Shown: positions 16,831 through 25,710 of the stretch, in pieces | How the letters are laid out: every line of letters begins with the position of its first letter | Position numbering within the stretch: position 1 is the stretch's first letter | Assembly (NCBI GenBank): GCA_017308575.1 | Contig: JAFKEQ010000005.1 | Location: 62,001 to 126,000 of the forward strand | Reading direction: 5' to 3' | Length of the DNA: 64,000 bases | Source of the DNA: Afipia sp. | Lineage (GTDB): Bacteria > Pseudomonadota > Alphaproteobacteria > Rhizobiales > Xanthobacteraceae | Notes under the pieces: generated by a model | Seen by the model: only the letters and a program-made list of their open reading frames with translations | Told to the model about the DNA's origin: nothing | Databases searched by the model: none | Position numbers and translations under genes: made by a program

Positions 16831-17133
16831 TTAGTGGCGGCGATGACGCCGGTAGTGGCGATGACGGTGGCCGCGGTTGTCGATCCCGAGCACGCCGTTA
16901 ACACCGCCAACAATGCCACCGACTCCCGCGCCGACCGCGCCACCTACGGCGCCGCCGACGGGCCCGGCCGCCCGGTTGCCCTTACGGACACCCTCATTCG
17001 CGCCGCCTTCCATGCCGCGAATGACGCCCTGAGCATGGGCCACCATCGGGACCGCAAGAACGGCCAGAGCCGCCGCAATAAACATAAAACGCCGATAAGC
17101 AGGCGTGAACATGAACAAAGCTTCGGTTTTCAT
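16831..17133 (-). CDS. Exported glycine-zipper protein, copy 2
   Basis: A 100-residue paralogue of the neighbouring glycine-zipper protein. It has a signal peptide (MKTEALFMFTPAYRRFMFIA..., cleaved after AHA), the zipper GPVGGAVGGAVGAGVGGIVG, and a short basic His/Arg-rich tail (RGHRHRHYRRHRRH) that could bind metal or polyanions. GGAG precedes the ATG at 17133. An Arg-rich hairpin-forming stretch lies after its stop. The two paralogues are 242 bases apart on the same strand and may be co-transcribed. Function unknown. Confidence 0.72.
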   Translation of the reverse strand: MKTEALFMFTPAYRRFMFIAAALAVLAVPMVAHAQGVIRGMEGGANEGVRKGNRAAGPVGGAVGGAVGAGVGGIVGGVNGVLGIDNRGHRHRHYRRHRRH

Positions 17134-17331
17134 CCCAAAATCTCCAGATGGTCGCAATTTGCGCCTGTAACCTAACGCCGCCGCCAAAGGATGGTTGCGT
17201 CAGGTTTGGCGAAAACACATTGCATTCACGAAACTTTTTGGCCCGCGCCGTCAACCTTAAGACGAAGGGACTGTTAAAAAAGCCATTTTCCGTGATTTAG
17301 TGCGGATCGAGGGGCAGATACGAGGCCAGTG

Positions 17332-18105
17332 ATGCGTGCGATTCTGATTTCGGTGACCGGTTTGATGCTGCTGTCCGGCAGCGCACAGGCAGCCGTTTCC
17401 ATTCTCGTCGACAAGGATGCGCAGCAGATGACCGTCTCCGTGGACGGCGTCACGCGTTACACATGGCCTGTGTCCAGCGGCAATCCTTCGCATGAAACGC
17501 CGAACGGCACCTTCCAGACCTTCCGCATGGAAGAGGATCACTACTCGAAGGAGTTCGACGACGCACCGATGCCGAACTCGATCTTCTTCACCAAGAAGGG
17601 CCACGCCATTCACGGCACCGATGCTGTCGGCCGCCTTGGCACGCCGGCGTCACATGGCTGCGTCCGGCTGTCGCGCGCCAATGCATTGAAGCTGTGGGAT
17701 CTGGTCAAGACCGAAGGCCTGCTCAACACCAAGGTGACATTGACCGGATCGTCGCGGGTCGCGCTGGCGCGCAATCCGAAATCCCGCACAAACGTCGCCA
17801 CCGCACGGACGACGGACGGCTTCGGCCAGCCGGTTCAGATCACGCCGCGAGACCCGCAGGCCGGGTACACGGAAGATATCAACGCCGCCTCCCGCGCCCG
17901 CCAGACCTCGCCTGATCGGATGTATCGCGATCAGGATCAGGCCTACTACCCGCCGATGGAGCCAGGCCCGATGCAGCGCCGGATTTATGAATCGCAAGGC
18001 GGCTACTATCGGGGATACGCGCAGCAGGACTACGACCAGAATGCGCGCTATCAGCGCCCGCGCTATCCGAACCAGCGCGGCGGATATTATTACTACGCGG
18101 ATTAG
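17332..18105 (+). CDS. L,D-transpeptidase (YkuD domain)
   Basis: A 257-residue secreted enzyme with a signal peptide (to about residue 20, ...SGSAQA) and one YkuD catalytic domain. The active site is HGT at 94-96 and SHGCVRLS with nucleophile Cys110 and His108. L,D-transpeptidases form 3-3 cross-links in peptidoglycan or attach proteins to it, using tetrapeptide donors. The C-terminal 100 residues are low in complexity and rich in Tyr, Arg, Gln and Pro (GGYYRGYAQQDYDQNARYQR). ATG 17332 has GAGG 6 bases upstream; an in-frame GTG directly before it is less likely. It is divergent from the glycine-zipper genes. Confidence 0.9.
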   Translation: MRAILISVTGLMLLSGSAQAAVSILVDKDAQQMTVSVDGVTRYTWPVSSGNPSHETPNGTFQTFRMEEDHYSKEFDDAPMPNSIFFTKKGHAIHGTDAVGRLGTPASHGCVRLSRANALKLWDLVKTEGLLNTKVTLTGSSRVALARNPKSRTNVATARTTDGFGQPVQITPRDPQAGYTEDINAASRARQTSPDRMYRDQDQAYYPPMEPGPMQRRIYESQGGYYRGYAQQDYDQNARYQRPRYPNQRGGYYYYAD

Positions 18106-18142
18106 TCTGTCGTCTGGGACTACATCTACAATTTCCGATCTT

Positions 18143-18229
18143 CGTCATGGCCGGGCTCGTCCCGGCCATCCACGTCTTCGCGTCCGACTCAACAAGACGT
18201 GGATGCCCGGCATAAAGCCGGGCATGACG
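18143..18229. repeat. Palindromic interspersed repeat
   Basis: Two hairpins face each other. The ends CGTCATGGCCGGG and CCGGGCATGACG are near-perfect inverted repeats, and ATCCACGTCTT is mirrored by AAGACGTGGAT. It lies between convergent genes (L,D-transpeptidase and MFS/spermidine synthase). A related element is at 23345-23433. The shape is that of a REP-like element; it may also stop transcription. Confidence 0.75.
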
Positions 18230-18237
18230 AGAGTCGT

Positions 18238-20511
18238 TTACTCGTCCGGATTTCTCAGCCGCCGCCAGACCGCGCCGAGCACGTTGGAATAGTCATCAGT
18301 CCAGACCCGCTGACCTTCCGTGGCTTCTGTCAGCGCCCATTTATCGTCCGAGGCGATCTTGCCGACATCCGCTTCCTCGCGTGCCGAGATCACGACATTG
18401 GTCGTGAAGATGTATTCCGCATCACGGCCGGAATCCTCGTTGTAGACCCAGCTCTTCAGATCGTTTTCCTCGGCAATGCCGACGATCACGCTGGCCAGTT
18501 CGAGATGGCGATTGGAGACATGCATCACCACCGCGCCTTGCGGCGCGAGCTTGGCCTTGTAGATCGCCATCGCCTCTTCGGTCGCCAAATGAATCGGAAT
18601 CGCATCCGACGAATAGGCATCGACAATGATCAGGTCGTAGATGCCGTCGGGCTCCTTCGCGAAGGTCAGCCGCGCGTCGCCGATCACCGGTTTCATGTCG
18701 GGCTCGCATGAACTGACATAGGTGAAGTATTTCGGGTCGCGCGCGGTATCGACCATGGTCTGGTCGATCTCGAAGAACTTCCAGTTTTCGCCGGGTTGCG
18801 ATTGGCAGGCCAGCGTGCCCGCGCCGAGGCCGATCACGGCGACCCGGATCGGTCCGCCTTTGCGCACGCGGATGGCGTCGATGGCGCGGCCCATGCCGCC
18901 GTCCTTGTGATAGTAGCTGATCGGTTCGGGCCGCCCCTTGATCGGCGCGCCATCGTTGTTGAGAAATTTCTCCGCGCCGTGGATCGTCGTGCCGTGCATC
19001 AGCACATGGTACTGGCCGTCTGACGTGACCACGATCTTGTGGACGCCGAAGAAGCTGCGCACCGTCTCCACACGGCCGTCATCCAATGGATAGACCCGGA
19101 TCAGGATCAGGCCGAGCGCCACGAGCGCCGCGACGTTCCAGCGGTTAAGCCTCCACACCACCGCAAGCATCGCCATGACCAGGGCAAAGGCGCTTACCAG
19201 CCAGACACGATAGCTTTCGAGTAACTCCATGGCGCTTTCCCGATAGCTTAGCCCGACAAAAACAAGTCCGGCGACCATCGCAACGGCCCAAAGCGTCAGG
19301 CCGCCCCGCATTGTCGATGCACTGGACGGCCTGCACAGCGCCGCCAGCGCCAGCAGGATCGGATATTCCGCGATCCATGAAAACGTATAGGGCGCGATGA
19401 GACCCGCAAACAGGCCGCCCAACATGCCGCCGAACGACAGCGCGACATAGAAACCAGTAAGGTAGCGAGCCGTAGGCCGCGTCCGCGCAAGTTCGCCATG
19501 GCAGGCCATGGCGATGATGAAGAAACAAAGCTGATGTCCGCCCAGCGTCAGCAGCAAATTCTGCTCGCCGCCGATTACCAGCAGCACGATCACGCCTGCA
19601 ATCGCGACCGGCTGCAGCATAAGCATCAGCCAGTGCGGCAGCAGCGGCCGTGACTGGAACACCAGCACCCACGTCAGAAGATAGAGCGAGAGCGGCAGCA
19701 CCCACAGCAGCGGCGCGGCGGCAACATCGGTGGAGATGTGCGCGGTCACCGCGATCAGCAGACCCGACGGCACCGCGGCGAGAAATATCCAGCGCAGCCG
19801 CGTCTCCCATGTCGGCGGCGGCGCATCCCCCTCGCTGGCGCTGACGGCTTCCACGCTCATCGGTGGCGAGCGCAGCAGCAGGACGCCGCAGGCCGCGATG
19901 AGCACGATCAGCAGACCATAGCCACAGGTCCAGATCAGGTTCTGGGTTTTCAGCGTGAACATAGGCTCGAACAACACCGGATAGGACAGCAGCGCGAGAA
20001 AGCTGCCGATGTTCGAGGAGGCGTACAGGAAGTACGGATCTGGCCCGTCAGGATGTCCGGTGCGGACGAACCAGGCTTGCAGCATCGGATTGTTGGCGGC
20101 CAACGCGAAGAACGGCAGGCCGATCGACACCGCGAACAGGCCGAGCAGCCAAAAGGCGTAGCCGCTCGCGGGCGGCTCGCCCCAGCCGTTCGCGATCGAC
20201 AGCGGAAGGGTCAGCATCGCCACCACCAGCAGCACCAGATGCACGGCGACTGGAGCGACCCGGCTTTTCAGCGTCATCAAATAGTGCGCGTAGGCATAGC
20301 CGCCGAGCAGCAGCGACTGGAAGAACACCATTGCCACCGACCAGACCGCCGGCGAGCCGCCGAGCCGCGGCAGCACCATCTTCGTGAACAGCGGCTGGAC
20401 CGAAAACAGCAACAAGGCGCTGGTGAAGATCGCGGCGGTATAAACCACCAGCACAAGCCTGTTTCTCGCGCCGGAGGACTGGCTCGCGGTGTCGGACGGC
20501 AATGACGTCAT
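18238..20511 (-). CDS. Fused MFS-like membrane / spermidine-synthase-like protein
   Basis: A 757-residue protein with two parts. The N-terminal 480 or so residues hold about a dozen membrane segments of MFS-like type (SALLLFSVQPLFTKMVLPRL near residue 30). The C-terminal 250 residues are a spermidine-synthase-like Rossmann domain with VIGLGAGTLACQ, FFEIDQTMVDTARD, GDARL and LIIVDAYSSDAIPIHL. The C-terminal fold binds decarboxylated SAM-like ligands in true polyamine synthases, but function in these fusions is not established. Start ATG 20511 has GGAGC 7 bases upstream; an upstream in-frame codon at 20565 is rejected. It stands alone between convergent and divergent neighbours. Confidence 0.85.
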   Translation of the reverse strand: MTSLPSDTASQSSGARNRLVLVVYTAAIFTSALLLFSVQPLFTKMVLPRLGGSPAVWSVAMVFFQSLLLGGYAYAHYLMTLKSRVAPVAVHLVLLVVAMLTLPLSIANGWGEPPASGYAFWLLGLFAVSIGLPFFALAANNPMLQAWFVRTGHPDGPDPYFLYASSNIGSFLALLSYPVLFEPMFTLKTQNLIWTCGYGLLIVLIAACGVLLLRSPPMSVEAVSASEGDAPPPTWETRLRWIFLAAVPSGLLIAVTAHISTDVAAAPLLWVLPLSLYLLTWVLVFQSRPLLPHWLMLMLQPVAIAGVIVLLVIGGEQNLLLTLGGHQLCFFIIAMACHGELARTRPTARYLTGFYVALSFGGMLGGLFAGLIAPYTFSWIAEYPILLALAALCRPSSASTMRGGLTLWAVAMVAGLVFVGLSYRESAMELLESYRVWLVSAFALVMAMLAVVWRLNRWNVAALVALGLILIRVYPLDDGRVETVRSFFGVHKIVVTSDGQYHVLMHGTTIHGAEKFLNNDGAPIKGRPEPISYYHKDGGMGRAIDAIRVRKGGPIRVAVIGLGAGTLACQSQPGENWKFFEIDQTMVDTARDPKYFTYVSSCEPDMKPVIGDARLTFAKEPDGIYDLIIVDAYSSDAIPIHLATEEAMAIYKAKLAPQGAVVMHVSNRHLELASVIVGIAEENDLKSWVYNEDSGRDAEYIFTTNVVISAREEADVGKIASDDKWALTEATEGQRVWTDDYSNVLGAVWRRLRNPDE

Positions 20512-20643
20512 GAAGGCTCCGGAAAGTTTCCGGCGACCTACCGGAGGCGGACGGGAGTGGAGCATAGCCGCGTATGGCGGGCAATAACATGCGCGTGACA
20601 GAAATCACTCGCGCGTGACGCCCTCCCCGATTATGACTCCCGC

Positions 20644-22245
20644 ATGTCGGATTACGATGCCCTGATCATCGGCGCGGGCCACAACGGCCTGACCTGCGCG
20701 GCCTATCTTGCGATGGGCGGTTTGCGCGTGAAGGTGGTCGATCGCCGCAGGGTTGTCGGCGGCGCAGCGGTGACCGAGGAATTTCATCCCGGCTTCCGCA
20801 ATTCGGTCGCGTCCTACACGGTGAGCCTGCTTAATCCCAAAGTCATCGCGGACCTGAACCTGCATCGCCATGGCCTGCGGGTCGTCGAGCGCCGCGCACA
20901 GAATTTTCTGCCCACGCCGGACGGTGGTTATCTTCTGACCGGGGAAGGCCGCACGCATCAGTCCATCGCCAAATTCAGCCCACACGACGCCGAGCGGATC
21001 GACGGCTTCAACCGCGAACTGGAAACCATCGCCGATGTACTGCGCGCTTTCGTGCTGCGCGCGCCGCCGGATCTGGTCGAGGGCTTCGGTCTTCATGCGC
21101 TGCGCGAAGCCTTCAACGCGCTGGGCAGCGCCAACATCCTGCGCGGCCTGTCGCTGGACAATCAGCGCATGCTGCTGGACCTGTTCACGCGCTCGGCGGG
21201 CGACATGCTGGAGGACCGCTTCGAGAGCGATCTGGTGAAAGCCCTGTTCGGCTTCGACGCCATCGTCGGCAACTACGCCAGCCCTTATGCCGCAGGCTCA
21301 GCTTACGTGATGCTGCACCATGCCTTTGGCGAAGTGAACGGCCGCAAGGGCCTGTGGGGCCATGCCATCGGCGGCATGGGCGCGATTACCCAAGCCATGG
21401 CGGCGTCCGCGCGCGCCCATGGCGCGGAGATCGAGACCGCCGCCGGGGTGCGCGAAGTGATTGTCGAGGGCGACCGCGCCGTGGGCGTCGTCCTTGAAAA
21501 TGGCGAGACGGTGCGGGCGACTTATGTCGTCTCCAGCGTCAATCCAAAGTTGCTCTACACCCGGCTGATTCCGCCGGATGCCCTGCCTGCGCCCTTCCTC
21601 GAGCGCATCAGGACGTGGCGCAACGGCTCCGGCACCTTCCGCATGAACGTCGCGCTATCGTCGCTACCCTCGTTCAAGGCGCTGCCCGGAACCGGCGATC
21701 ATCTGACAGCGGGCATCATTCTCGCGCCCAGTCTTGGCTACATGGACCGCGCCTGGCTCGACGCCCGGCAGCATGGCTGGAGCCGAGAGCCGGTGATCGA
21801 GGTCCTGATCCCCTCGACCCTCGATGACTCGCTTGCGCCACCCGGCCTGCACGTCGCCAGCCTGTTCTGCCAGCATGTCGCGCCGCAGCTTCCGGACGGG
21901 CGGTCATGGGACGACCACCGCGACGAAGTCGCCGACCTGATGATCGCCACGGTGGACCGCTACGCGCCCGGCTTTGCCACGAGCGTCATCGCGCGGCAGG
22001 TGCTGTCGCCGCTCGATCTGGAGCGCGAGTTCGGCCTGCTTGGCGGCGACATCTTCCATGGCGCATTGTCATTGAATCAGTTGTTCTCTGCGCGGCCGAT
22101 GCTTGGCCATGCGGGCTATCGCGGCCCGCTCAAGGGTCTCTACCATTGCGGCTCCGGCGCCCATCCCGGCGGCGGCGTGACGGGCGCGCCGGGGCACAAT
22201 GCGGCGCAGGTGATCCTCAAGGACCACCGCCGATTCTTCACATGA
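20644..22245 (+). CDS. PYROXD2-like FAD-dependent oxidoreductase
   Basis: A 533-residue flavoprotein of the phytoene-desaturase-like superfamily, closest in style to PYROXD2 / CrtI-related NAD(P)/FAD oxidoreductases. The N-terminal dinucleotide-binding motif is DALIIGAGHNGLTCAAYLA, followed by VVGGAAVTEEFHPGF. The C-terminal FAD-binding stretch is GLYHCGSGAHPGGGVTGAPG. No other carotenoid genes are nearby, so carotenoid desaturation is unlikely. Substrate unknown. ATG 20644 lies in the divergent region with the MFS/spermidine-synthase-like gene. Confidence 0.82.
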   Translation: MSDYDALIIGAGHNGLTCAAYLAMGGLRVKVVDRRRVVGGAAVTEEFHPGFRNSVASYTVSLLNPKVIADLNLHRHGLRVVERRAQNFLPTPDGGYLLTGEGRTHQSIAKFSPHDAERIDGFNRELETIADVLRAFVLRAPPDLVEGFGLHALREAFNALGSANILRGLSLDNQRMLLDLFTRSAGDMLEDRFESDLVKALFGFDAIVGNYASPYAAGSAYVMLHHAFGEVNGRKGLWGHAIGGMGAITQAMAASARAHGAEIETAAGVREVIVEGDRAVGVVLENGETVRATYVVSSVNPKLLYTRLIPPDALPAPFLERIRTWRNGSGTFRMNVALSSLPSFKALPGTGDHLTAGIILAPSLGYMDRAWLDARQHGWSREPVIEVLIPSTLDDSLAPPGLHVASLFCQHVAPQLPDGRSWDDHRDEVADLMIATVDRYAPGFATSVIARQVLSPLDLEREFGLLGGDIFHGALSLNQLFSARPMLGHAGYRGPLKGLYHCGSGAHPGGGVTGAPGHNAAQVILKDHRRFFT

Positions 22246-22271
22246 AGTTCTGCGGCCAACTGTTGAAAGCC

Positions 22272-22337
22272 TGTGGATAACCTTGTGAATAACTTGTGGA
22301 TTTCCGCATGGTTAAGGTTTCACTAACGTGTGGATAA
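22272..22337. promoter_or_regulatory. Cluster of DnaA-box-like sites upstream of prmA
   Basis: On the minus strand three 9-mers match TTATNCACA exactly: 22272-22280 (TGTGGATAA on plus), 22284-22292 (TGTGAATAA) and 22329-22337 (TGTGGATAA). A weaker TGTGGATTT lies at 22295. Between them, 22312-22326 reads TTAA-N7-CTAA, one base off the CtrA consensus TTAA-N7-TTAA. This suggests a DnaA-titrating or DnaA-regulated region. Being the chromosome origin is possible but unsupported by neighbouring genes. Confidence 0.5.
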
Positions 22338-22404
22338 CCCGGATTAGAAGCTGTGAAAAATCCCGGTATGTCCCGGCTATGAGCTGTGGACAGGCTGTGG
22401 GGAA

Positions 22405-23340
22405 ATGAGCGATGCAGTCAGTGATTTCAGCAACTTGGATCAAGCCGTGATGTCTTCTCCCTCGCCAGCCGCGACGCAGGCCACCTTCGCAGTCGGCGAC
22501 GAGCGCACCGCCAGCCGCATTGTGGATGCCATCACCGAAAGCTATCCGGACCCGGATATGGCGATTGCCGCCTTCGAGGCCCCGGGAGGCCGCTGGGACG
22601 TCACCATGCATTTCGCGGAACCGCCGGACCGCGACCTGATCCACACGCTGGTGAGCGGCGCGGCGGGCGAAGCCGTCGCCCAATCCCTCGTGTTCAGCAC
22701 CGTGGAAGCCAAGGATTGGGTGAAGGCGAGCCTCGCCGATCTCGTGCCGGTCAGCGCCGGTCGCTACATCGTTCACGGCAGCCACGACCGCGACCGCATT
22801 CCGCCGAACAAGATCGGCATCGAGATCGAAGCCGCACTGGCCTTTGGCACCGGACATCACGGCACGACGCGGGGCTGCCTGTTCCTGCTCGACCGCGTTT
22901 TGAGCCAGCGCACGCCGAGGCGCGTGCTCGACCTCGGCACCGGCACCGGCGTGCTGGCCATCGCGGCAGCGAAGACGCTGCAACGTCCAATCTTCGCCAG
23001 CGATATCGACCAGAAATCGGTGCAGGTCGCGCGGGAAAATGCGCGGCTGAACGGCGCAGGCAATCTGGTGGAGGTGGCGCACGCCACCGGCTTTCACTCG
23101 CCGCGCTTTGCCGCCAACGGCCCGTTCGGTCTGGTGCTGGCGAACATCCTCGCCAATCCGCTGCGCAAGCTCGCGCCCGCGATGGCGACGCATCTGGCGC
23201 CGCACGCCTTTGTGATCTTGTCGGGCCTGCTGCCGCATCAGGCCAACAGCGTGGTTGCCGCCTATAGCGGCGCAGGGCTGAAGCTGCTCCGGCGAATCCA
23301 GATCGAGGGCTGGAGCAGCCTTTTGATGCAAAAGCGCTGA
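22405..23340 (+). CDS. prmA: Ribosomal protein L11 methyltransferase
   Basis: A 311-residue SAM-dependent methyltransferase that trimethylates ribosomal protein L11. Diagnostic features are the N-terminal substrate-recognition domain, then IEIEAALAFGTGHHGTTRGCL, the SAM motif VLDLGTGTGVLAIAAAK, and the motif ANILANPLRKLAP (the NPPY-like region in PrmA is N-[IL]-L-A). It ends with GLLPHQANSVVAAYSG as in other PrmA proteins. The start at 22405 has a close GGGG; an alternative ATG at 22450 (MSSPSPAATQATFAV) would give 296 residues and may be the real start. The upstream DnaA-box cluster could influence its expression. Confidence 0.9.
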   Translation: MSDAVSDFSNLDQAVMSSPSPAATQATFAVGDERTASRIVDAITESYPDPDMAIAAFEAPGGRWDVTMHFAEPPDRDLIHTLVSGAAGEAVAQSLVFSTVEAKDWVKASLADLVPVSAGRYIVHGSHDRDRIPPNKIGIEIEAALAFGTGHHGTTRGCLFLLDRVLSQRTPRRVLDLGTGTGVLAIAAAKTLQRPIFASDIDQKSVQVARENARLNGAGNLVEVAHATGFHSPRFAANGPFGLVLANILANPLRKLAPAMATHLAPHAFVILSGLLPHQANSVVAAYSGAGLKLLRRIQIEGWSSLLMQKR

Positions 23341-23344
23341 GACT

Positions 23345-23433
23345 GTCATGGCCGGGCTTTGTCCCGGCCATCCCGATCGTTAGAACACAACGCTCAATCA
23401 ATCAGGGGAACCGGCGCAAGGCCGGTGATGACG
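23345..23433. repeat. Palindromic interspersed repeat
   Basis: It begins GTCATGGCCGGGCTTTGTCC and ends GGCGCAAGGCCGGTGATGAC. It is built like 18143-18229 with GGCCGGG...CCCGGCC at the left and CCGGC...GCCGG at the right. It lies directly after the prmA stop and may help end its transcript. Confidence 0.7.
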
Positions 23434-23457
23434 TTGTGCGCCTGTTCGCGCAGCGTC

Positions 23458-23661
23458 CTATTCCGGCCGCATCCTTTGGGGCGTGATGTCAGCTTCGGTA
23501 AAGCCGCCTGCCTCGATCCGCGTCCGGCGCGTTTCACGTTGCAGCCGGCTTTCAGCGAGACGATCGATCATCTGGACGATGATGCCTCGCGGCTCCTTGA
23601 TCGCAACGGCCTGAACGGCCCTCACCGGTGATGAAATCTTTTCAAACATAAAAGCTGGCAT
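23458..23661 (-). CDS. Small conserved-looking hypothetical protein
   Basis: A 67-residue protein starting MPAFMFEKISSPVRAVQ and containing RGIIVQMIDRLAESRLQR. The composition is ordinary for a soluble basic protein. The upstream frame is open to 23721, but the ATG at 23661 has purine-rich sequence (AGGGGACAGGG) just before it and gives the more natural N terminus. No family is assigned. A real gene is favoured by the codon pattern and the absence of an overlapping gene, but not proven. The rest of the 23662-23874 gap shows nothing. Confidence 0.5.
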   Translation of the reverse strand: MPAFMFEKISSPVRAVQAVAIKEPRGIIVQMIDRLAESRLQRETRRTRIEAGGFTEADITPQRMRPE

Positions 23662-23874
23662 GCCCTGTCCCCTTTTCATTGAGTTTAGAAACACACCCCT
23701 CCGCATTTCCGCGAGGTCCATTCCTTTTCAGCGTCGCTAGCGACAAATGGTTCCCTCATCAGCCTTCCCTGCAGGCCATTTCCACTAAGCAGGGATCGTG
23801 CCATTCCTCATTGAGGCAGATTCCTTGTCGTCCCGCCGATTGCCGCCCCTTCTCCAGCCTCTTATGGTCACGCC

Positions 23875-25710
23875 ATGTTTGAAGCCCAATTCCAGACATT
23901 CGAAGATGCCGAAGGCGGAGTGGCGCTAACCGCCCGACTCGCTGCATTCCGCGAGGAACTGCTGCGGCGGCAACTCACCGGCTTTGTGATTCCGCGCGCA
24001 GACAGCCAGCAAAACGAATATGTCCCGCCCAGCGACGAGCGGCTGGCCTGGCTGACGGGTTTCACCGGCTCCGCTGGCCTCGCCATCGCTCTCACCACGG
24101 AAGCAGCGGTGTTCGTGGACGGACGCTACACCCTGCAGGCCGCAAAGCAGGTCGACACGACGGCGTGGGCCGTGGAATCGCTGATCGAACCGCCGCCGGA
24201 AAGCTGGCTGGCCAGCCACCTTAAGCGCGGCGACCGCCTCGGATTTGATCCGTGGCTGCACACTTCGGCAGCAGCGGACCGGCTGACGCGCGCCTGCGAG
24301 AAGGCCGGAGCCGAACTGGTCGCGGTGGACAGTAATCCGGTGGACGCAGTCTGGGCCGACCGTCCCGCCCCGCCGCTCGGGCCGGTGAAGATTCATCCGG
24401 CGCAATTTGCAGGCGAAGTCGAAAGCGACAAACTCACACGCATTCGCGCGGAGATTGCAAGGCTTAAGATCGATGCGCTGGTGCTGTCGGATTCCCACGC
24501 CGTGGCATGGACCTTCAACATCCGTGGCGCGGACGTGGCCCATACACCGCTGCCATTGTCCTACGCGCTGGTGCCGGAGGACGGGCGGCCGACCATCTTC
24601 ATCGATCATCGCAAACTGTCGAACAGCGTGCGCGATCATCTTGAGAAAAACGCGACCGTCGAGGAGCCGGATGCCCTCATGCCGCAGTTGGCAGAGTTGG
24701 CGCGCGGCAAGGCCGTCATCGGCCTCGACGCCGCGACCGCCGCCGACGCGCTCACGCGGCTGGTCGCGGCAGAAGGCGGCAAGCCCGTGCGATTGACCGA
24801 TCCGGTCGCCTTGCTCAAGGCCGTGAAAAACCCCTCCGAAATCGCCGGCACCAAGGCCGCGCACAAGCGCGACGGCGCGGCGCTGGCCCGGTTTCTGGCG
24901 TGGATCGACAGCGAAGCGCTGAGCGGGAGCCTGACCGAGATCGATGCGGTGGAAGCGCTGGAAACATTCCGCCGCGACACCGGCGCACTGAAGGATGTCT
25001 CCTTCCCCACCATTTCCGGCACCGGACCCAACGGCGCCATCGTACACTATCGCGTGACGCGTAAATCCAACCGCCGCATCGCGCCGGGCGACCTGCTGCT
25101 GATCGATTCCGGCGCGCAATACGAAGACGGCACCACCGACGTGACGCGCACCATAGCCATCGGCGAGCCGACGGCGGAAATGCGCGACCGCTTCACCCGC
25201 GTACTGCGGGGGCACATCGCGATTTCACGTGCGGCCTTTCCCGACGGCACCACCGGCGCGCAGATCGATGTGCTGGCGCGGCAGTTTCTCTGGCAGGCAG
25301 GCATCGATTTCGAGCACGGCACCGGCCACGGCGTCGGAAGCTATCTGTCGGTACACGAAGGCCCGGCGCGAATTTCCAAGCTCGGCACCACGCCGCTCAA
25401 GCGCGGCATGATCCTGTCCAACGAACCGGGTTACTACAAGGCCGATGCTTTCGGTATCCGCATCGAGAATCTCGAACTGGTGGTGGAGAAAATTATCGAA
25501 GGCGCCGAGAAGCCGATGAACGGTTTCGAGGCCCTGACTCTCGCCCCGATCGACCGGCGGCTGATCAACGCCAACCGCATCAGCAAGCAGGAGCTGGCCT
25601 GGATCAACGCCTACCACGCGCGGGTGCGCGAGGAGATCGGACCGTTGCTGGATGAAGCGACGAGGATGTGGCTTTACGCGGCGACAGAGCCGCTGGTGCC
25701 GCAGGATTAG
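23875..25710 (+). CDS. pepP: Aminopeptidase P family protein (Xaa-Pro aminopeptidase)
   Basis: A 611-residue M24B metallopeptidase that removes N-terminal residues preceding proline. It has two creatinase-like N-terminal domains and a C-terminal pita-bread domain. Metal-ligand motifs are visible: LLIDSGAQYEDGTTDVTRT (Asp-x11-Asp), GTGHGVGSYLSVHEGP (His), and ILSNEPGYYK (Glu). Length is typical of the long bacterial/eukaryotic XPNPEP1-like type. Its stop overlaps the stop of ligA by four bases (convergent). No signal peptide; cytoplasmic. Confidence 0.92.
   Translation: MFEAQFQTFEDAEGGVALTARLAAFREELLRRQLTGFVIPRADSQQNEYVPPSDERLAWLTGFTGSAGLAIALTTEAAVFVDGRYTLQAAKQVDTTAWAVESLIEPPPESWLASHLKRGDRLGFDPWLHTSAAADRLTRACEKAGAELVAVDSNPVDAVWADRPAPPLGPVKIHPAQFAGEVESDKLTRIRAEIARLKIDALVLSDSHAVAWTFNIRGADVAHTPLPLSYALVPEDGRPTIFIDHRKLSNSVRDHLEKNATVEEPDALMPQLAELARGKAVIGLDAATAADALTRLVAAEGGKPVRLTDPVALLKAVKNPSEIAGTKAAHKRDGAALARFLAWIDSEALSGSLTEIDAVEALETFRRDTGALKDVSFPTISGTGPNGAIVHYRVTRKSNRRIAPGDLLLIDSGAQYEDGTTDVTRTIAIGEPTAEMRDRFTRVLRGHIAISRAAFPDGTTGAQIDVLARQFLWQAGIDFEHGTGHGVGSYLSVHEGPARISKLGTTPLKRGMILSNEPGYYKADAFGIRIENLELVVEKIIEGAEKPMNGFEALTLAPIDRRLINANRISKQELAWINAYHARVREEIGPLLDEATRMWLYAATEPLVPQD

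Noticed and set aside
16629..16943. Open frame with a signal-like N terminus (MARSARESVALLAVLTACSG) between the two glycine-zipper genes
   Set aside because: It overlaps the end of the 16831-17133 gene in another frame, has shadow-like composition and no ribosome-binding site.
22272..22337. The DnaA-box cluster as the chromosome origin
   Set aside because: No hemE, dnaA, parAB or rpsT-like neighbours and no long AT-rich unwinding region; kept only as a DnaA-related site.
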